This document shows positions 1 through 11,395 of a stretch of 64,000 bases of DNA, piece after piece. The DNA is from Ustilago trichophora (taxonomy: Eukaryota; Basidiomycota; Ustilaginomycetes; Ustilaginales; Ustilaginaceae). The notes under the pieces are model-generated. The model was given only the letters and a program-made list of their open reading frames with translations. It was not told the origin of the DNA and made no database searches. Every line of letters begins with the position of its first letter. The first letter of the stretch is position 1. The stretch spans positions 1,178,001 to 1,242,000 of the forward strand of contig OOIN01000006.1 of NCBI GenBank assembly GCA_900323505.1, read 5' to 3'. The position numbers and the translations under genes are program-made.

Positions 1-1464
1 CAAGTCACGAGGCTGAGCAGTGATGTACTCTGGGAAGGACAAGGGAGTCGCCAGGATGTACTTGTAGAGCAAGTTGATATTGTCTCCGTCCGGGTTGGCC
101 GGGTCATCGTCAAAGGGAAGGTAGCCGGCAAGCATGGCATACAGGATGACACCACACGACCAGACGTCGACGGCAGATCCGGCATAAAGACCGTCCTGGA
201 CGACAAGCTCGGGAGCGGCGTAGCAGGGGGAACCACAGCTGGTAGCCATGAGATCGTCGCGCTTATCCTCAAAGTTGTTGGCAAAGCCAAAGTCGGTGAT
301 GATGACGTTGCGGTTGCGATCGAGCAACAAGTTTTCGAGCTTGAGATCACGATGGACAATCTTCTTCTGGTGGAGGTACGAGACACCAGAGATGAGCTGT
401 GCAAAGAGACGGCAGGCGTGCTCCTCCTTGAGGTACTTGTGGGCGAGGATGTGGTCAAAGAGCTCACCTCCCGAAGCGTATTCGAGGACGATACCAATGT
501 ATCGATCCGACTCGATGACCTCGTAGAGACGGACAATGTTGGGATGGCGTACATCCTTGAGAACCTGAATCTCGCGCTCGACCTTGGACATTTTGGCGGG
601 ATCCTTGTTGGTCGTATCGTCGAGGTTGAGAGGAGCGGCGTCGGTGGCTACCTTGTCGCGCTTGATGAGCTTGACGGCGACCTCCTCGCCCCACTCTTTG
701 TGAACACCGAGCTTTACTTTGCCAAACTCGCCTTCGCCGAGGGTTTGAAGGAGGAGATAGTTGCCAAAGTGGACTTGCTGGCGGCGAGGATGAGCGGCAA
801 AGTACGAGAGAGCAGCAGGCGATGTGATGGGGATGCCCGAGGAGATGGCCTGGCTGGTGGTGGGGTCGATGGGAGCCGGAACGGAAGCAGAGGAAGCGTT
901 GTGGCTGGTGGTCATGGTGGGATGGGCACTGGCTCTTCGTTCGGTGTAGTTGGCATTCATGCTTGCAAAGACGTTGGAGGCGCCTCCAGCAGCTGAGGCA
1001 GCGGCATGGGATGCCGAGGTGGCATGCTCGGTAGGGGTGGGCATGGCCGAGACTGGCCTGTGAGAGTGCGACTGACCGCCTGTAGCGAGCTTGCTTGGTG
1101 GATGCTGTGCAAAAGCGGCCGCAGAAGAGGAAGGAGGAGGCATGGCGTTGGAAGGATGCTGCATAGCGGCACCTGCACTTGCCATGCTAGTGTAGCCAGC
1201 TGGAGCCTGAGGAGCATATCCGCTGCGAGACGAGGTGGAGGCACTTCGATTCACAGAGGCAGGGACGGTGGAGCCCGAGACTTTGCGGCCTGATGCGACG
1301 CTGTCGTCGTGGACAATGTGAGGAGGCGAGGCCGGGGGTGAAGGATAGCCGGGTGAACGCATCGAATTGGGCTCGTAAGCAGCCGTCTGGGAGGGAGAGG
1401 GCTGGTGACGGATGCCCGAGCCTGGAGAGGCAGGGGGAGAAGGGTGGTGCGAATGCGTCGACAT
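1..1464 (-). CDS. KIN4: KIN4-type serine/threonine protein kinase (partial, C-terminus beyond window)
   Basis: The reading frame starts at the ATG at 1464 and is open to the window edge (488 residues seen). Residues 1-225 are low-complexity Ser/Pro/Ala sequence. The kinase domain starts near residue 230 with a glycine loop (GEGEFGKVKLG), the VAVK lysine near 264, the catalytic loop HRDLKLEN near 371, DFG near 390 and GSPCYAAPE near 417. The stretches LFAQLISGVSYLH, TSCGSPCYAAPELVV, WSCGVILYAMLAGYLPFDDD and FPEYIT are characteristic of yeast Kin4, a Snf1/CAMK-group kinase that acts in the spindle position checkpoint. Family membership is well supported; the role in this fungus is inferred. No intron is seen. 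The part after kinase subdomain X is outside the window, so the regulatory C-terminus cannot be judged. Confidence 0.82.
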   Translation of the reverse strand, partial: MSTHSHHPSPPASPGSGIRHQPSPSQTAAYEPNSMRSPGYPSPPASPPHIVHDDSVASGRKVSGSTVPASVNRSASTSSRSGYAPQAPAGYTSMASAGAAMQHPSNAMPPPSSSAAAFAQHPPSKLATGGQSHSHRPVSAMPTPTEHATSASHAAASAAGGASNVFASMNANYTERRASAHPTMTTSHNASSASVPAPIDPTTSQAISSGIPITSPAALSYFAAHPRRQQVHFGNYLLLQTLGEGEFGKVKLGVHKEWGEEVAVKLIKRDKVATDAAPLNLDDTTNKDPAKMSKVEREIQVLKDVRHPNIVRLYEVIESDRYIGIVLEYASGGELFDHILAHKYLKEEHACRLFAQLISGVSYLHQKKIVHRDLKLENLLLDRNRNVIITDFGFANNFEDKRDDLMATSCGSPCYAAPELVVQDGLYAGSAVDVWSCGVILYAMLAGYLPFDDDPANPDGDNINLLYKYILATPLSFPEYITAQPRDL

Positions 1465-2058
1465 GTCTGTAGGATCTAAAGATGAAGCAGTCGAGTCAGG
1501 CGGCAGGCGCGTTTCTAGATGAAGGCGTGCGCTTGCTTGTTTGCGCCGGCGTGTTGCCAAAAGTGCAGTCGACGCTGAGCGTGATGATTCTGCGTTCTGG
1601 GAGCAACGAAGCTGCGGTTCGGGGGGTTGCTGAGCAAAAGTGGCGTTCCAAGGAGCAGAGATCAAGACGAAAGACGGCGTCCAAAGCAGAAGCTGAGCAA
1701 AGCGAGTGTGGAAAAAGCGCTTAAAGAAGCGAGATGAGAGAGCAGAGATGAAGATATGCTAGCTGATTGCCGTGAGCATGTGTGTCGACGAGGATGATAC
1801 TGCTAGTTGCGTTGGAATGGAGTAGGCTCGTTTCCCATGACGAGTGAGTCAAGCTGGATTCCGAGGGGAAGGGATGAGGAGAGTGCGATGGAGCGAATGA
1901 AGTTGCAAAGTGGTATCAAGATGAAAACTGAGCCGAATGAGACAGGAAGGCGAATGCTGATGCAAATAGAAAGCCAAAGACGACGAACAGAAAAGTCGAA
2001 GACGATGGAAGAGAAGGAGGCGATGTACGCAACGCAGATGAAGCGTTGATGAGAGAGA

Positions 2059-2091
2059 AGGAGAGACGAAGGAGAGACGAAGGAGAGACGA
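2059..2091. repeat. 11-bp tandem repeat, three units
   Basis: The unit AGGAGAGACGA occurs three times head to tail without mismatch. It lies in the upstream region of the kinase gene. Confidence 0.8.
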
Positions 2092-2320
2092 AGGGAAGGG
2101 TATGGATCCGACCGAAGAGAATAGCGGTATGCGAATGCGCGCCTGCCAAGGATGGAGTGAGTTAGAGGAGATGATGATGAAGAGGAGGAGGAGGATGAAC
2201 GCGCGGATTGGATGATGGATGCGAGTCGACGACGTGTGGTGTGGCTGTGGTATGCGCTAAAGCGAGCCGAGTCGACCAAACTGAGTTGATTCGTCCAAGA
2301 AGAGACAGAGGGTGGCGGCA

Positions 2321-2375
<55 letters not shown>

Positions 2376-2402
2376 AGAGAGAGAAAGGAAAGGAGAAAGG
2401 AA
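2321..2402. repeat. GA-rich purine tract with perfect (GA)n core
   Basis: An almost pure purine strand with a perfect GA core of about 20 units at 2325-2365. It is followed directly by a TGCG tetranucleotide repeat. Confidence 0.9.
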
Positions 2403-2407
2403 GCGCA

Positions 2408-2434
2408 GTGCGTGCGTGCGTGCGTGCGTGCGTG
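2408..2434. repeat. (TGCG)n microsatellite
   Basis: About 6.5 perfect units of the tetranucleotide TGCG, immediately downstream of the GA tract. Confidence 0.85.
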
Positions 2435-3544
2435 TTGCAAGCAAAGCAATCAATTGAAAGGAATCAATGGGCAGAGCAGAGCAGAGCAAGGGGAACAGTC
2501 GAGGCCAAAGGGGGCGCAAAGCGTGTGGTGTGGTGTGTGTATGTGTGTGTGATTTTGTGATTGTAGCGAGAGAGAGAGAGAGAGGTGTGTGGGCTGCGTT
2601 GTGTTGCGTTGCTTTGCGGTGTGTTTGTGTGTGTTGCGTAGTGCGTGCGTGTATTTCTCGAGAGGGCGTGAAGTCGGACTTGAAAAAACAGAAAAAGAAA
2701 GAGGCAAAAGGGCGCGACACGGAGAGAGGGAGAGGAGAGAGAGAGAGAGAGAAGTGCGAGCTGCGTTTATTGTTGGCGTCAGAGCCAAGCACTCGTTCTA
2801 CGCTCGGCGGGGCGGCAGCGGTAAAGCTATTCTCTGTATCCACATTACTCAGTAGTAGAGTGTAGACGACGCTTGACCCGACGTGCTTTTGCTCTCTGGT
2901 CTCCTCTCCATTTTTTACAGCAGCGCCGTGAAAGCTTTTTTCGTTCTGGTCGAAATTTGAGTTTGGACTGCGTAAAATAGGAAAGAATGGAAAAGTCGGT
3001 GCATTCGCTCTCATCTCTCTCGACACATCCGTCGGCAGCATCCCAAACCCACAAGAGACAGCGTTGACTACAATTATTTGTGGTTTGACGGCGACTCAAA
3101 AAAAGAGAGGGAGAGTGTGTGTGAATGCATGGCAACGATGACAGCAGAGGAACAAAAGATGGTTCCGGTACAGCAACCCTACGCAAGGGATTTTTTTTTC
3201 TTTCTCCAAAATGAATTCCAGGCTGCAGCCGCAGACTCTGGGCGTGAGATGCGTGTTTGTGGTTGCAGTCAATCTCGAGCGGGCGTCGTTGTCGGTTTGC
3301 TGTGCAGATACCCACACATACACTGTACACAGAGAGAAAGAGAGAATGGACAACAAGCGCATGCAGTTTTCTCACTGCCTCTCTCCTCTCTCTCTGCTCT
3401 CTTTCCGTCTCTCTGTCTGTCTTTCTTCTTGGTTTGAGTTTCAAGCTTAGACTCATGCGTGCCTGTGTGGGAGAGCAAGTGCGACATTTCGTGGTTGCAT
3501 CTTGGAGACCAAAAGGGGAGCAAACCCAATCCGAACAATGCAAA

Positions 3545-3561
3545 TACTGTACAGTACAGTA
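3545..3561. repeat. Copy of recurrent palindromic motif TACTGTACAGTA
   Basis: TACTGTACAGTACAGTA. The 12-bp palindrome occurs here with an overlapping half repeat. Related copies lie in many other intergenic regions of the window (see findings). Confidence 0.6.
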
Positions 3562-3777
3562 TCACGAAAAATGCATCACGTGGTATAGAGGGCGTGCGCG
3601 TCTGGGCTGAGCCTATCGGCCGTATCCTCTCTCACATGCTACGTGTCGCTCTCTAATCTCATTTGTGCTCCTCACGTAGCCTGTCTCTTCTCCACCATCT
3701 TGTTTCTTTGAGCCAACAGCGCATATCGCTTGTTGGCGGCAGCTCTTTCGTTGTCGGCCAGCCTTCTGAACACCACG

Positions 3778-5055
3778 ATGTCGGATGGTTTCAAGTCTTG
3801 TCGCACATGCAATCAGCTGAAGCCACTCAACGAGTTCTTCCACCGCACTCGCACCACTCAAGTCGTGCGCTTGTGCCTTGCCTGCCGACCCATTCGACCG
3901 TCGGCGTCGTCAGCTCCACCATCGACGCCGTCCGCCCTAGTTCCAGCACCAGCAGTCCCGGCGCCGTCCACACCTACACCAGCGCCAGTGCCGGCCCCGT
4001 GTCGAATTGCGACACCACCATCATCAGCAGCGCCTTCTACACCAGCACCGCCTCGACCCGTCACTCCACCGGTCTCGGCTCCTTTCGCGACGACAGCCTT
4101 TGTTGTCAACACCATCGAGAACAGTGTCAGCGAACTGCGTCAGCTGCTGCAGGACGACCTCCACCACGCCGTTCAGGGCTTGCAGGCCGCCATACAGGCT
4201 GCCGCCGCCTCATCATCGCAGATAGCTTCCCACTCGCCGTCGCACTCCACCCCTTCGGTACCCGCCCCTTCAGCCAGCACGTCGGCCGTTGTCCTACCTC
4301 AACCGGCCTTACCAGCTCCTCCCGGTGAGTACCAGACCGGCTGCCGTTACACCTGGATCCCGCCCGAGCTTGTTGACAAGGTCCACAGCGACACCATCAC
4401 CGTCTACGAACTCCCAAAGCTCGCCAACCCGGCTTGGCCAAGCACGGTAGTTGACGAGGAGGCCTCCGAGGTCTTCATCGACGGCTTCAAACTCAGCAAG
4501 CGGGCCGGCTCGTCGACCTCAAACAAGGGCTTCCTTCGAGCTGTACCGACCTTCGAAGTCTTTACGAAGATCTGGTTCATCTACACCTCGCTGCGCGCTG
4601 CCAGCTCGCCAGACCGCGACCTGCCAATCGGCCTGGGCCGCTTCTTCCTGCACGTTGCCGAGCAGCAGGCTGTCTACCCGTGGGAGCGTGTCGTCGACTA
4701 CATCGTCACCCTCTGCACCGCCCGTCTGGGACAAGCGTCGGCAGCCGAGTGGGCGCACTACGACAGCGAGCTCAACAACTCGCACTTCTTGGGCATTGCC
4801 ACCAAGCAGACGTCCAAGCCGGCAGCATCCACGTCGACCAAGCGCCCACGCGAAGACGACCCGCGTCGCGCTGAGGTCTGCACGTCTTGGAACAATGGTA
4901 GGTGCGTCGGCACCACCGAACGGCCTTGCGTGCGCCGGCACATCTGCCGTTTCTGCAACGGCAAGCACATGGGCAAGGAATGTCCCCGACAGCCCAACCA
5001 CGACGCCACCTCCACCAACACCAGCTCTAAGGCCGTCAAGTCGAGCCTCAACTAG
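3778..5055 (+). CDS. Gag-like ORF1 of the tyrosine-recombinase retroelement
   Basis: A 425-residue protein from the ATG at 3778. It opens with a zinc-binding-like pattern ([14 protein letters not shown] then CLACR). A long Pro/Ala/Ser-rich linker follows (residues about 45-190), then a folded region with [15 protein letters not shown], and a C-terminal Cys/His cluster near residue 375 ([27 protein letters not shown]). Such a CxxWNxGxC-CxRxHxCxxCxxxHxxxxC arrangement is common in the gag-like ORF of basidiomycete DIRS/Ngaro elements and is expected to bind the element RNA. It stops with TAG at 5053. The pol frame (+1 relative to this one) is already open across the end, so the two ORFs overlap in principle. 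Confidence 0.75.
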   Translation: MSDGFKSCRTCNQLKPLNEFFHRTRTTQVVRLCLACRPIRPSASSAPPSTPSALVPAPAVPAPSTPTPAPVPAPCRIATPPSSAAPSTPAPPRPVTPPVSAPFATTAFVVNTIENSVSELRQLLQDDLHHAVQGLQAAIQAAAASSSQIASHSPSHSTPSVPAPSASTSAVVLPQPALPAPPGEYQTGCRYTWIPPELVDKVHSDTITVYELPKLANPAWPSTVVDEEASEVFIDGFKLSKRAGSSTSNKGFLRAVPTFEVFTKIWFIYTSLRAASSPDRDLPIGLGRFFLHVAEQQAVYPWERVVDYIVTLCTARLGQASAAEWAHYDSELNNSHFLGIATKQTSKPAASTSTKRPREDDPRRAEVCTSWNNGRCVGTTERPCVRRHICRFCNGKHMGKECPRQPNHDATSTNTSSKAVKSSLN

Positions 5056-5056
5056 T

Positions 5057-7150
5057 GAGTCCACACCACTCAGTCGACGGCCTGCCCGCTTGACCCAGCC
5101 CCGCGACCTCACAGCCTGCCCAGCAGCGTGTGGGTTGTTGCTCAGTGGCACACCCCGACTCCGGAACGATGCTACCGCCTTGGGTCTGTCGTCGATCTCC
5201 AAAGCAGCCGACACCTCTCCGTCTCTGTCCCGTGACGGCGCAGCCTGGGCCCCAGCGTGCGCCGTGTCACTCAGCGACAGCTCCCGATCCCGGCCAGACA
5301 CAGCGACAGCCAGGCTGTCCCGTCTGCCCACCGCGGTCGCCCTTCATCCCCAGCAGCCCCGTGACCACGCAGCCTGCCAGTCAGCGTGCGTGACGTCCCA
5401 CAGCGGCCCCCTCGAGCCCCAGTTGTCGCCGCCTAGCGCATACTTGTCGACTACAGCGGCTCCTCACCAGCCGACCGCGGCAGGCGAGTCACTAGACCCT
5501 CTGCTCGTTCCGTCGGCTGACCAGTCTCTAACCTCTCTGCAGGCTCTCCAGTCCTACCGCCCACCAGCCCGCCCCAACACCACCATGGTCGAGCCCATCT
5601 TTTCGCCATCGTCCCAGCCTGCGCGACACGGCTCTATCCAGGCATCAGTCGACGCCTGGCAGGTAGCGCTAGCCGACTACCCCGACCGAGCCTTTGTCGA
5701 CCAACTTCTTGGCGCCATACGGCACGGCATCCTCATCGGGTACTCTGGTCCCCTTCGACACAGCAGCCGCTTCGGCACCGTCAAGAACCTACCGATGGAT
5801 GCCGTCGGCGCAGCGCACGTGCGAGCCGAGCTTGCAGCCCGCCTGGAAGAAGGTCGCATCGTCACGGTCGAACCGCACACCTGTCGCCTCGTCTGCTCAC
5901 CGGTGGGCACAGTCCCCAAACCACGGTCGACAAAGCTGCGCACTATTCATCATTTGTCGCACCCTCGCCGACCGGTAACAGGCCAACTTCCAGCCGTCAA
6001 CGACGGCATCGCCCCCCACTTCACCGCCATCCGCTACGCCACGCTGGCTCCGATCCTGTCCTTTGTCCGAGATAACCCAGGCTGCCGCCTATGGAAGAGC
6101 GACCTCACCGACGCCTTTCGACACATCGTGACGGCCTCGGACGACGCCCGTCTCCTTGGCCTTAGCTTCGACGGCCTCTACTACATGGAGACGGGTCTCA
6201 CCTTCGGCGGACGCAGCGCACCGTGGCTCTTCAATCTCTTCGCAGAGTCTCTCCACTGGGTCGTCCAGTCGACTACCAACCACCCAGTCGAGCACTACCT
6301 CGACGACTTCTTTGGCGTCACGCCGTCCTCTGCCGCAGCCGGGCTCCCTCTTCACGCTCTCGCGCTAGCCTGTCGTGCCTTTGGTCTCCAGCTCGCCCCC
6401 TCCAAGACGTCGTGGAACCAGACGCGCCTGGAAATCTTGGGCATCGAAGTCAACACCATTCAGCAGACGGTCGGCATCACTGTCGAGCGGCAACAGCGCA
6501 TTCTGGACGCCATCAATCACCTTCTGTCACGTCGGTCCGCCCGTCTCCTGGACTGGCAACGCATTGCCGGACTCCTGCAGTTCGTCACGCAGGTTGTCCC
6601 GCAGGGCAAGGCCTTCCTGCGACGACTCTACGACGCCTCCAAGGCGGCACACCGCCAACCCCTCAATCTTCGCCGGATCTGCCGTCCGGCAGCGGCCGAA
6701 CTGTGATGGTGGCGGGCCACTCTTCAGTCCTGGCCAGGTCACTCCCTGCTCCAGCCGTCACCTCTCGTCGTCGAGCACGTCTGGACGGACGCCTCCAAGC
6801 GAGGCTACGGCGCCCACTGGGGCCTGATGACGTCGCCGTCGGCCGTATGGTGCAAGGAAGTCCCCAAACGCCATCGCGGTAAGGACATCCGCTTCCACGA
6901 GGCGCTTGCTGTGCTGGACGCCTTGCGAACCTTTTCCCCCCTTTGGGACGGCCCTCGCCTAGTTGTCATCCACGTCGACAACACTAACGTCGAATACGGG
7001 CTCCGTTCCGGCCGGTCTCGGGATCCCCTCACGCAGACACTTCTGCGTGAGATCTTCGGCTTATGTTTCCGCCTCCAACTCACCCTCCACCCTGTCCGCG
7101 TGGCGTCGGAGGACAACCACCTGGCTGACCTCCTTTCTCGCCGCCGTTTT
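5057..7150 (+). pseudogene. Pol ORF: reverse transcriptase and RNase H, one in-frame TGA
   Basis: One frame carries a repeat-bearing N-terminal extension, then reverse transcriptase and RNase H. RT motifs include [39 protein letters not shown], the catalytic YLDDFFG at about 6296 and LAPSKTSW with LEILGIEV. RNase H shows WTDASKRGYGAHW, FHEALAVLDAL, VIHVDNTNVEYGL and EDNHLADLLSR, so all four acidic positions are kept. A TGA at 6704-6706 separates the two domains without changing frame, in the RT-RH connection just before WWRATL. The possible ATG at 5585 precedes the RT domain, but three in-frame repeats upstream suggest that translation starts earlier or by frameshift from ORF1. Pseudogene is chosen because of the stop; suppression or readthrough is not excluded. 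Confidence 0.8.
5102..5488 (+). repeat. Three degenerate 129-bp (43-codon) tandem repeats in the pol N-terminal extension
   Basis: Copies start at 5102, 5231 and 5360, exactly 129 bp apart. In the pol frame each begins [20 protein letters not shown] or [10 protein letters not shown] and continues with a Ser/Leu/Pro-rich segment. DNA identity is moderate, but the period is exactly 43 codons, so the reading frame has been kept. This supports the pol frame being translated upstream of the ATG at 5585. Confidence 0.75.
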
Positions 7151-8244
7151 GCCCTCATCCTGCAGCGTTTTCCAAGGGCTCATCAGCTCCTCTTCCCAGT
7201 GGCACCCGCCACGCCCCACCACTGTCCTTTGTCGCCGCTACTGGCTGCTCCACTGCCGCCGCCGCGTTCATATGGCGTGGTCTCGCCGAGTCCAGTCGTC
7301 GACGTAGCTCTGGTGTCCCAGGTCGCTACGCCGCCTTTATCGCACGACGCTTTGGGCACAACGCCACCGCCTACCCCGCGTCTGACCTGTACCTCACCGA
7401 GTGGGTCTGCGACATGGCCCGGTCGAAGCCGTACCATAGCGTCAAGCACGAGCTTGATGCTCTCAGATCATGGCATGTCGACTTGGGCCTCAGCCTCGAC
7501 GGTTTTGGACAAGGACGCCTCGAGCGCGCAGTCCGCGGCATCAAACGGACGCTCGGCCTCCGCCCTGCCGCGTCGAAGTTGCCGATTACCCTCCCTCTCC
7601 TTCGTGCCATCCTGGAGGAGCTACCGCGTTTGTCCGCCCTCACCCCTTGGGACCGCCAGGTCGTCGCTGCCGCCTTCGCTGTGTCATTCGCTTGCTTCTT
7701 ACGCTGCGGCGAGGTCACCTGGGATGCGGCCAACCCCACCAACCTGCTTGTGGGATCGGTCACTTGGCACGACAACTATGCCATCCTCCTCCTCCCCTCG
7801 TCCAAAACGGACCCATTCTGACTCGGCGCTCCCTTGGTCGTCCCTCGCGTCGGCGGCGTCGAATGCCCCTACTCGGCGCTCCGTCTCATCTGCCCAGCTG
7901 GCCGTCACGCCACAGCGCCGCTCTTCGGTCTCCAGGACGGCCATCGACCTCTCACTCGGTCAATCTTTCTCCACCACCTGCGACAGGCCATCTCTCGCCT
8001 TCAGCTCGACGTCCGGCGGTACGCAGGCCACTCGTTCCGCCGGGGGGCAGCGACGTGGGCGGCGTCGCAGGGTGTTGACACCGACACCATCAAGCTACTG
8101 GGGCGCTGGAATTCCGACTGCTACCGGCGCTACGTCGACCGTACCGCCACCGAGCGTCGCACCATGGTCGCCTCCGCCCTGTACCGCGTCCGACATGGTC
8201 CTCTGGTCCCCGTTGACGCCTCCTGGCGGGACCCCGTCCTTTAG
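7129..8244 (+). pseudogene. Tyrosine recombinase ORF of the retroelement, one in-frame TGA
   Basis: The frame is -1 relative to pol and is open from the TGA at 7126 to a TGA at 7819-7821, then in the same frame to the TAG at 8242. The N-terminal domain contains RGLAESSRRRSSG and FIARRFG. The catalytic domain shows the first arginine in FACFLRCGEV, a lysine in LLLPSSKTDPF, the box GHSFRRGAATW (HxxR), LGRWNSD (W) and the nucleophile in CYRRYV. So R-K-H-R-W-Y are all present, split by the stop between K and HxxR. There is no ATG before 7414, after the domain begins, so expression probably depends on frameshifting from pol or on splicing. The enzyme would integrate a circular DNA intermediate. 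Confidence 0.8.
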
Positions 8245-9664
8245 CCTGGGCGGTGCCTCCACGGCCCCTCTGTCGCGACCGCTACCTGCTGCGCAGGCGA
8301 CGCGACAGTCCTTTGGCGGGCCGGGAGCCTCCTGCGAGCTCAAGGACCTCACGGGTCTCTTGCCTGCAATCTATGCTAATGTCTCAGGTCTCTCGCACGA
8401 GTGTGTATTGCCTCGATAGGTCAGACGGGATGCGGCCAACTGAAACAAGCGAGGCGCACATCGCAGCACACACAACACACACCAAAGCCCAAAAACGTTG
8501 TCCAACGCGCCCGCGCCCTTTTCGCCCAAAAACTGCCCCGTCTCACCTGTCTGTCTCGAGACCCTTCTTTTTCTGTTTCCTTTTCTTTTTTTTGTCGATC
8601 AAACCTGTGCTTGCCATGCCGCCCGCGTCCCATGTCTCTCTTTTTTATAGATTTTAAATTGGCATTATTTTTCTCACTCTGGCCGACAGGTGCTGGCCGA
8701 CTGCTTGCCTGGCTGGCAAAAGCAATGGAGGCAAGACAAGGCAAGGCGTGGCGTGGCGTTGACAAGCAGAGACAAGCCCGGGACAGACTTCACAGGCACA
8801 CATCAAAGAGAATCACAATCAGGACAAAGTGCAGGCCCCATGTTCTTCTCCCTCCTTGCTTTTCTCTATTCTTGCTCCTTGCTCTCGGCTTTTCGCTCGG
8901 TCTTGTTGCCACTTTCCGACACATTGGTACACACTGCATTTTGTACAGTATCGAGACATGAGCTTGAGCTTGGATGATCTTGCGCGCATCGAACGAAAAA
9001 AAAGAAAAATAAGAGGCGAGTCAAGCCAAGGTGCAAGGAGAACTTGAAGCTTACTACTGTAACAGCTGTTTGGCTTGACGCGACGTTCCTCTTTTGATGC
9101 GCGCCGTGCCTCGCCCCGCCGCTTTCTCTCTGTCTCTGCAGCCTTGCAGCCCCGTCTTTCCTCCTTCTCTCGCACCGCACAGCGCCACGCACAGCACTTG
9201 AAACAAAACAAGCTTCGCTTAAACAAGAGAGAGTGTCGAGGATGAGCGGCTGCTCGACTTCCGGTATTCGGTCTTTTATTTTTGTGCCTGTCTGATTGAC
9301 CGTCTGTCAACGATCAACGTGTCCGTCTTGCTTCCGGCTAGCCTTTCCATTCGCCGTCACAAGTAGTAGTGTGAGATACTGGTAGCTACCCCGCAAATCA
9401 CAGCGCTTCGTTGTCATGGATCTCTCGGTCCTTGATTTCCCAACAGGTACTGTAACGAGCTTTGCTAAGCAGTGGCTTGCAGGTATTGGTGTGAGAAAAA
9501 GCGTCGGAACTCATTTGCACGCACGTTGCCCGAGACAGCCTCTCTGTGGGAGAAGCAGAAGCATAGGCACGCAGCAGGGATAGGCGCGCGCGTTCCATAC
9601 AAAGGGGAGGCAAGTTCATGAGCGACTTTCATCAAAAACAAGTTGCAAGTCCGCACACACCACT

Positions 9665-9695
<31 letters not shown>

Positions 9696-11395
9696 TCCCC
9701 CGAGCGGACACTAGAGATGAACTGAACACACTCGCCGAGGCCAAGTAGTGTTACTGCAGTGCAAGAGGGTGGCAAAAAATAGACACGGCGGCGCTTGCAC
9801 ACTGCATACAGTAGGCAGAAGTCGGGTAACAATCCAAACTCGATACCGCCTTGCATGCCATCTTACCCTCTGGGCAGATCATGCTTCCAAAGTCTATCGT
9901 GAAAGCAAAGACACAGACAGCCAAGTGACTGGGTCAAGGCGATCTGGCCGAGCCAGACACCACCTCGGGAAACAGAAATGGCAGCGGACACCGAAACCAC
10001 ACAACCGCCACCTTTTTGCGACCTTTGAACGAAACAGCTTGCTTTTGTGAGGCAAAGATGAACAAATCGCCACTCTATCGAGCCTGTCCAGACTGGAAAC
10101 ATCCACTCTGCTGCTTTCCTCACCCCCGCACTGCCCCCAAATCTCGGCACTGATCCGATATTGCTTCAATCACCTGTCACATGGTCCTGAAGAACATCGG
10201 CAGCAACGCAGCATCTCAGTTTACGAAGCGAGTCCTCCAAAATCGTACGTGCTGTAGACGATATGCGATGGCAGAGTGCATAGGTTGGAACGACCTTGTC
10301 AGAGAAGTAACAAGGTGTATGCAGTTGACATCGCTCGACATGTCACGGCAAAGCGGGGTTGAGCAATTCGACAGATAGGGGTCAATTGCAGCAGCAAACC
10401 TGTACCGAAGCTCCCTTCAGTCTGGGCGTGAGTTTGAGGGGGTTAAAAAAGTCTCAGCCTCGACGCCAGCAGCCAGCCAGCTTTGTCTCCGCTCCCGCAA
10501 AAAGACTGATCTGCAATACAGTACCAATTTTTCAAGAGTAGTACTGTAGTGTGTGCAAGGGTTCACGCAATTGCAGTACATGTGAGATTGTTCAATACCT
10601 CGGTCTGCTCTACATCTCCTGCTGAGTAAGCGGCTCTCTCCTCTGCTCTGCCAAAGATTCTCCTCGATTCCTCTATGTGATGATCGTCCATGTTTCACAC
10701 CGGGTCAAGAAGGCTTGAAAGCATGCTATTTGACTCAACAATGATGCGGAACATGGCCACCAACACCTTGTGTGATGAAATCACGTGTCAAGTCGAGCCA
10801 TTTACGCGTCCGGCAAACAACGCGCCACCTTTTGAAGTGAGAAGTGTTCGTTTCGCGTCCCACCGAAAAATCGAAAAAGAAATGCATTTATTTATTTTTG
10901 AAAAAATGACTTTTCGGTGTGAAATTGGAGAGAGACCGCGCTGTGCTACTACAAAAATCGTTTCCACTCCACACAAAAGAAATTGTGAAACAGAAATCAA
11001 TTTGTGCAGCTCCTCGGACCAAACCGACACAGACACAATCTGCTGAGTTATGCTGAGCATCGCCACTCTGTTCTTCAAGGAGAGGACTGTGCGAGTGGTT
11101 CGTAAGGCTGAGCTTTGCTTTGCCACTTGTTCGCTTTTACCGTCACATCCACCAGCCTTCTCACACCATCACATCCAGCGGTCGCGCCGTCTTCCAGCAT
11201 GTCCAACCTCTGAAAGAATAGTCACGCGCGTGCGTTTTCCGAAACTGCTTCCATCCACCATCATCGAGATCGGCATCGAAACCAACACTTCCACGCAACT
11301 GCTCGCAACGGCTTGACTGCCTTGGCGAGCAAGAAGTCTAGGCTCGAAAGTCACCAGCGTCGAGGCGAGTCTTTTATGCTACACGCAAGCCTTTC
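8245..11395. other. Intergenic region, no supported gene
   Basis: About 3.1 kb. The first 170 bp probably contains the right terminus of the retroelement. The rest is AT-richer, with short simple repeats (CT tract near 9670) and several TACAGTAC-type motif copies (8942, 10516, 10537, 10573). No frame shows recognisable protein character and I see no RNA gene. Confidence 0.55.

Larger units (their letters stand above)
1465..3777. other. Long upstream region of the KIN4-type gene, microsatellite-rich, no supported gene
   Basis: This stretch holds purine tracts, GA, TGCG and TG repeats and many stop-free but low-complexity frames. A 412-codon minus-strand frame at 1803-3041 is Ser/Leu/His repeat translation and I do not accept it as a gene. 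It probably contains the promoter and leader of the kinase gene and the flank and left terminus of the retroelement. A palindromic TACTGTACAGTACAGTA motif lies at 3545-3561. Confidence 0.55.
3778..8244 (+). mobile_element. Tyrosine-recombinase (DIRS-order, Ngaro-like) retrotransposon
   Basis: Coding span of a retroelement with, in order, a gag-like protein, reverse transcriptase, RNase H and tyrosine recombinase. The RT-RH-YR order and the absence of an integrase or aspartic protease define the DIRS order. I see no methyltransferase domain, which fits Ngaro-type rather than DIRS1-type elements. The coding sequence is rich in GTCGAC/CCGCC-type codons and is clearly more GC-rich than its AT-richer flanks. 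The true termini (split direct or inverted repeats) must lie outside this span, within about 3600-3777 and 8245-8420. I compared these by eye and found no convincing repeat, so the ends are unresolved. Two in-frame TGA codons (6704, 7819) interrupt pol and recombinase. Confidence 0.88.

Noticed and set aside
1803..3041. 412-codon minus-strand frame upstream of the kinase gene
   Set aside because: The translation is made of Ser/Leu/His/Thr runs from GA, TG and CT repeats, with no domain-like segment. It is best explained as stop-free simple sequence.
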